NCBI GenBank assembly: GCA_029934695.1
Contig: JAOZLU010000075.1
Coordinates: forward strand, 1-18,577
Source of the DNA: Desulfobacterales bacterium
Lineage (GTDB): Bacteria; Desulfobacterota; Desulfobacteria; Desulfobacterales; 4be13
DNA length: 18,577 nucleotides
Direction of reading: 5' to 3'
The translations under genes and the position numbers were made by a program. A model generated the notes under the pieces. The model had not been told where the DNA came from. It searched no databases and worked only from the letters and a program-made list of their open reading frames with translations. Positions 17,601 through 18,577 of this stretch are shown here, one piece after another (positions within the stretch are counted from its first letter, which is position 1; the number at the start of each line of letters is the position of its first letter).

Positions 17601-18577
17601 TTCAAGCAGGTAAGACAAATCAAAATTCATTAATTTGGGGATTCCCCTGACCATCAATATGTTTGAAGGCCGAAGGTCCCGGTGGATCACATCTTCTTTG
17701 TGTATCACGGAAAGCCCGTTCAGAATTCCCCGTATAATCGAAATTGCATTTTCAACGGAAAATTCTTTTTGCTTTTGTATCACATCAGCAAGTGTGCCTT
17801 CCTGTGACCAGTCCGATGCCTCAATGATGAGTCCGTCTTCATGCGGGATATTCCAAACTCTGAGAATATTCGGATGGTCTCCGACTTTTTCGATTGCTTT
17901 GAGGCTGTTGAATGATTTGATTCGTTGTTCATGGCGAATTTCAGTTGCAGTCAGAGGATCGGACAGGAAAACACGCAGTCTTTGGTTTTTCTGCAACTGG
18001 TTCCCGGATGGACGGACAATCAATTCGATTTTGTCAGGGGTCTGGGTGAGGTTTTCTATTATTTCATAACCGGGAAGATGAAAACCCTTACGAGGTTGCG
18101 TTTCCGATTGTTGTCTCAGTTTATCGGCTACTTTCTTTACCTGTCCCGTGTCTAATTTTTTAAGCTCTCGCTTACCGGTTCTGTACCTGTAATGCTTGAT
18201 CAGCGTTTCAATGTTGGCAAATGTGGGATTATTATCTTCTGTTTTGTATGAATACCCGCCATGAACGTCTGAATCAGGATTGGTCAGCACGACAATGGAT
18301 TCGACCCACAGCTTCGGAAAGGTGGGGAAAGCCTTTTCATAAAAACTCCGTAACACCTGGCATTTGTATTTGTTGGATTTGTGCGGGTCTTCACGATGAT
18401 GGTGTTTGTTGACTATCCATTTATACGGACGAATTTCTATTTCACCAAACCAGTGCTTGAGTTCGATAATGGATAGACGGTCCAAAGAGACTACAACAAG
18501 GTCGCATTCCAAATACTGATTTGTTGAAGGATCATGAAGAAAATAATTGGGAACGAATTCCACCTGATTGCCGAGAG
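14610..18577 (-). CDS. NERD - pseudokinase - Ser/Thr kinase - DptF-like NTPase fusion, 5'-truncated
   Basis: Residues are numbered from the in-window GTG at 18563, but the frame is open through the edge (LGNQ precedes it) and the NERD domain lacks its first part, so the true start lies outside. Domains: NERD nuclease-related domain about 1-100, with ECDLVVVSLDRLSIIELKHW (acidic residues and Glu-x-Lys core). Next is a kinase-like domain at about 165-430 with HRDLRPSN (294-301) but Asn-Phe-Asp at 313-315 in place of DFG and no clear Gly-loop or Lys. A complete kinase follows at about 455-705: GKGREAQVY, VALK with Lys485, HNDIKPEN (578-585), DFG (598-600) and APD. The P-loop NTPase starts near 735, with GHAGDGKST (796-804), a possible Walker B HIVKDMSE (841-848) and a Cys cluster CDTCDLRKTC (951-960). 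NERD plus kinase is the PglW pattern of BREX type 2. The C-terminal NTPase with Cys cluster resembles DptF as I recall it. It probably senses or signals infection by phosphorylation and couples that to the ATPase. Confidence 0.8.
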   Translation of the reverse strand, partial: LGNQVEFVPNYFLHDPSTNQYLECDLVVVSLDRLSIIELKHWFGEIEIRPYKWIVNKHHHREDPHKSNKYKCQVLRSFYEKAFPTFPKLWVESIVVLTNPDSDVHGGYSYKTEDNNPTFANIETLIKHYRYRTGKRELKKLDTGQVKKVADKLRQQSETQPRKGFHLPGYEIIENLTQTPDKIELIVRPSGNQLQKNQRLRVFLSDPLTATEIRHEQRIKSFNSLKAIEKVGDHPNILRVWNIPHEDGLIIEASDWSQEGTLADVIQKQKEFSVENAISIIRGILNGLSVIHKEDVIHRDLRPSNILMVRGIPKLMNFDLSYLLEDKRLTVFPQADSLKPSPYMAPELYHAPDVSETADLFSVGVIFYELLCRHLPFKDSADLEKNSGVLSDSALDELKNCYVSELLQIIIYSLIQQDQHQRPQTAEEVLKDLEQCITTEEEKAIPVTNRILEPGETHGVYQIEELIGKGREAQVYRAKQTTEREVALKLFHHEVLRERIYAERDAMDSVRSPYIAHCQAPGQWSDNRLFLVLNLIKGTCLRKVIEEQKQPDLEEFKHVTLCLLEALKTMHGTQDREEPLLHNDIKPENIVLTLEKYPVIIDFGTASPPHTDAYMGTPPYTAPDLVQGVDFEYCESGDIFALGVTLFEYLFAVKPYEALPSISANPVNPRDLISDLPQPLEDWLLKSVRPLKADRFHDVQEMKTAFEKIFDQEHPDDKKKAEERIKRDPQHKPSEDLPCGNEFVAYLNTLHNTTPGNENALAESQALNPYFGSIHVSLDLTDFIAEQLISSDGSHVILTGHAGDGKSTIALELYKRFKNIPMHIRLPQALSVKEEISADEGITLHIVKDMSELPEKDQINMFLEASSEDLSENRWLIISNTGTLLETLRAVAHHKEINEQELENHLLSLLQKKEPEYLNDFSAPFQVINLTQIDNVHIAMQLFEKLIHEDNWEVCDTCDLRKTCPIHINVTALQEFRPIASERIKWIYRHLYEYGNRLTMRQITAHLSYALTAGLDYETLCSHAAMPIPPDISDYLFHNRFFGFKGVAKDDEGRQLTALEQIMPLELGSKPYPTLDRRLWTIETGLLPELPASLENLFESGLRIEYGANSDSSRYRQQIRRMFYIFGKVSGDLQNFPTSFSGSQMLTESETWQKVPDKLSLLRKDDLMRKVLHVLQEQFTGFHLPENMNTSELYITLNRKNEDLRQSVQILLKRIPFSNFTLYLKPVYQTFKPQRYVLTLEETFSKIKLHLALPFLDFIMMRHTGEVGQPLDTAYSDRLERFKARLLQSYKSEYLELLELKNNGELETRRFVVNENTLEVV

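Noticed and set aside
17635..18069. Plus-strand open frame of 144 codons
   Set aside because: It is antisense to the first kinase-like domain, whose HRD motif region is clearly coding on the minus strand.
14610..18563. GTG at 18563 as the true start of the kinase fusion
   Set aside because: The frame is open upstream to the window edge with plausible coding sequence (LGNQ), and the NERD domain would lack its N-terminal part, so the gene is treated as 5'-truncated.
831..18577. Classifying the locus as BREX type 2 (Pgl)
   Set aside because: Only PglW-like and PglY-like proteins are suggested. No PglZ phosphatase or PglX methyltransferase is present, and the HerA-like, DUF4007-like and ParA genes do not belong to that system.
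1..18577. CRISPR array, tRNA or insertion sequence
   Set aside because: No regularly spaced direct repeats, cloverleaf-like sequence or transposase coding sequence was seen.

Overview
The window comes from a bacterial chromosome or large replicon. GC looks to be in the mid-40s by eye, Shine-Dalgarno sites of the AGGAG type precede several genes, and genes are tightly packed. The phylum cannot be fixed from the sequence. The gene mix would fit a Desulfobacterota-like or other large-genome Gram-negative host, but that is a weak inference. I found no tRNA, rRNA, transposase or CRISPR array.

All credible genes lie on the minus strand, so transcription runs from right to left. The order is: (1) 14610-18577, 5'-truncated by the window edge, a fusion of a NERD nuclease-like domain, a degenerate kinase, an intact Ser/Thr kinase and a P-loop NTPase with a Cys cluster; (2) 12991-14613, an unrecognised 540-residue protein with an ATGA overlap to gene 1; (3) 7729-12969, a 1746-residue protein with a HerA/FtsK-type ATPase at its C-terminus; (4) 6868-7722, a DUF4007-like winged-helix protein; (5) 5857-6786, a ParA-type ATPase without ParB; (6) 5265-5759, an unrecognised 164-residue protein; (7) 831-5117, a 1428-residue AAA-type ATPase with a long helical C-terminus, in the style of BrxC/PglY; (8) 207-814, an ASCH/PUA-like protein broken by an apparent 1-nt deletion. 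A palindrome at 132-165 and an open, partial, unrecognised frame at 1-142 close the left end.

The first three genes have the architecture and order expected of the phosphorothioation-dependent restriction genes dptF-dptG-dptH. Here the DptF-like NTPase appears fused behind a PglW-like NERD-kinase module. DUF4007 proteins are also known beside phosphorothioation (PAPS-reductase/cysteine desulfurase) genes, and the large ATPase resembles those of BREX/Pgl. The best reading is an uncharacterised multi-gene anti-phage or DNA-restriction system, a hybrid of the Dpt and Pgl/BREX type 2 or MADS-like styles, with a ParA ATPase included. No methyltransferase, PAPS reductase, cysteine desulfurase, PglZ or Lon-like protease is encoded in the window, so the modification partner, if any, must lie outside it (most likely to the right, upstream of gene 1). 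These family assignments come from motif reading and remembered family features. None was tested by a database search.
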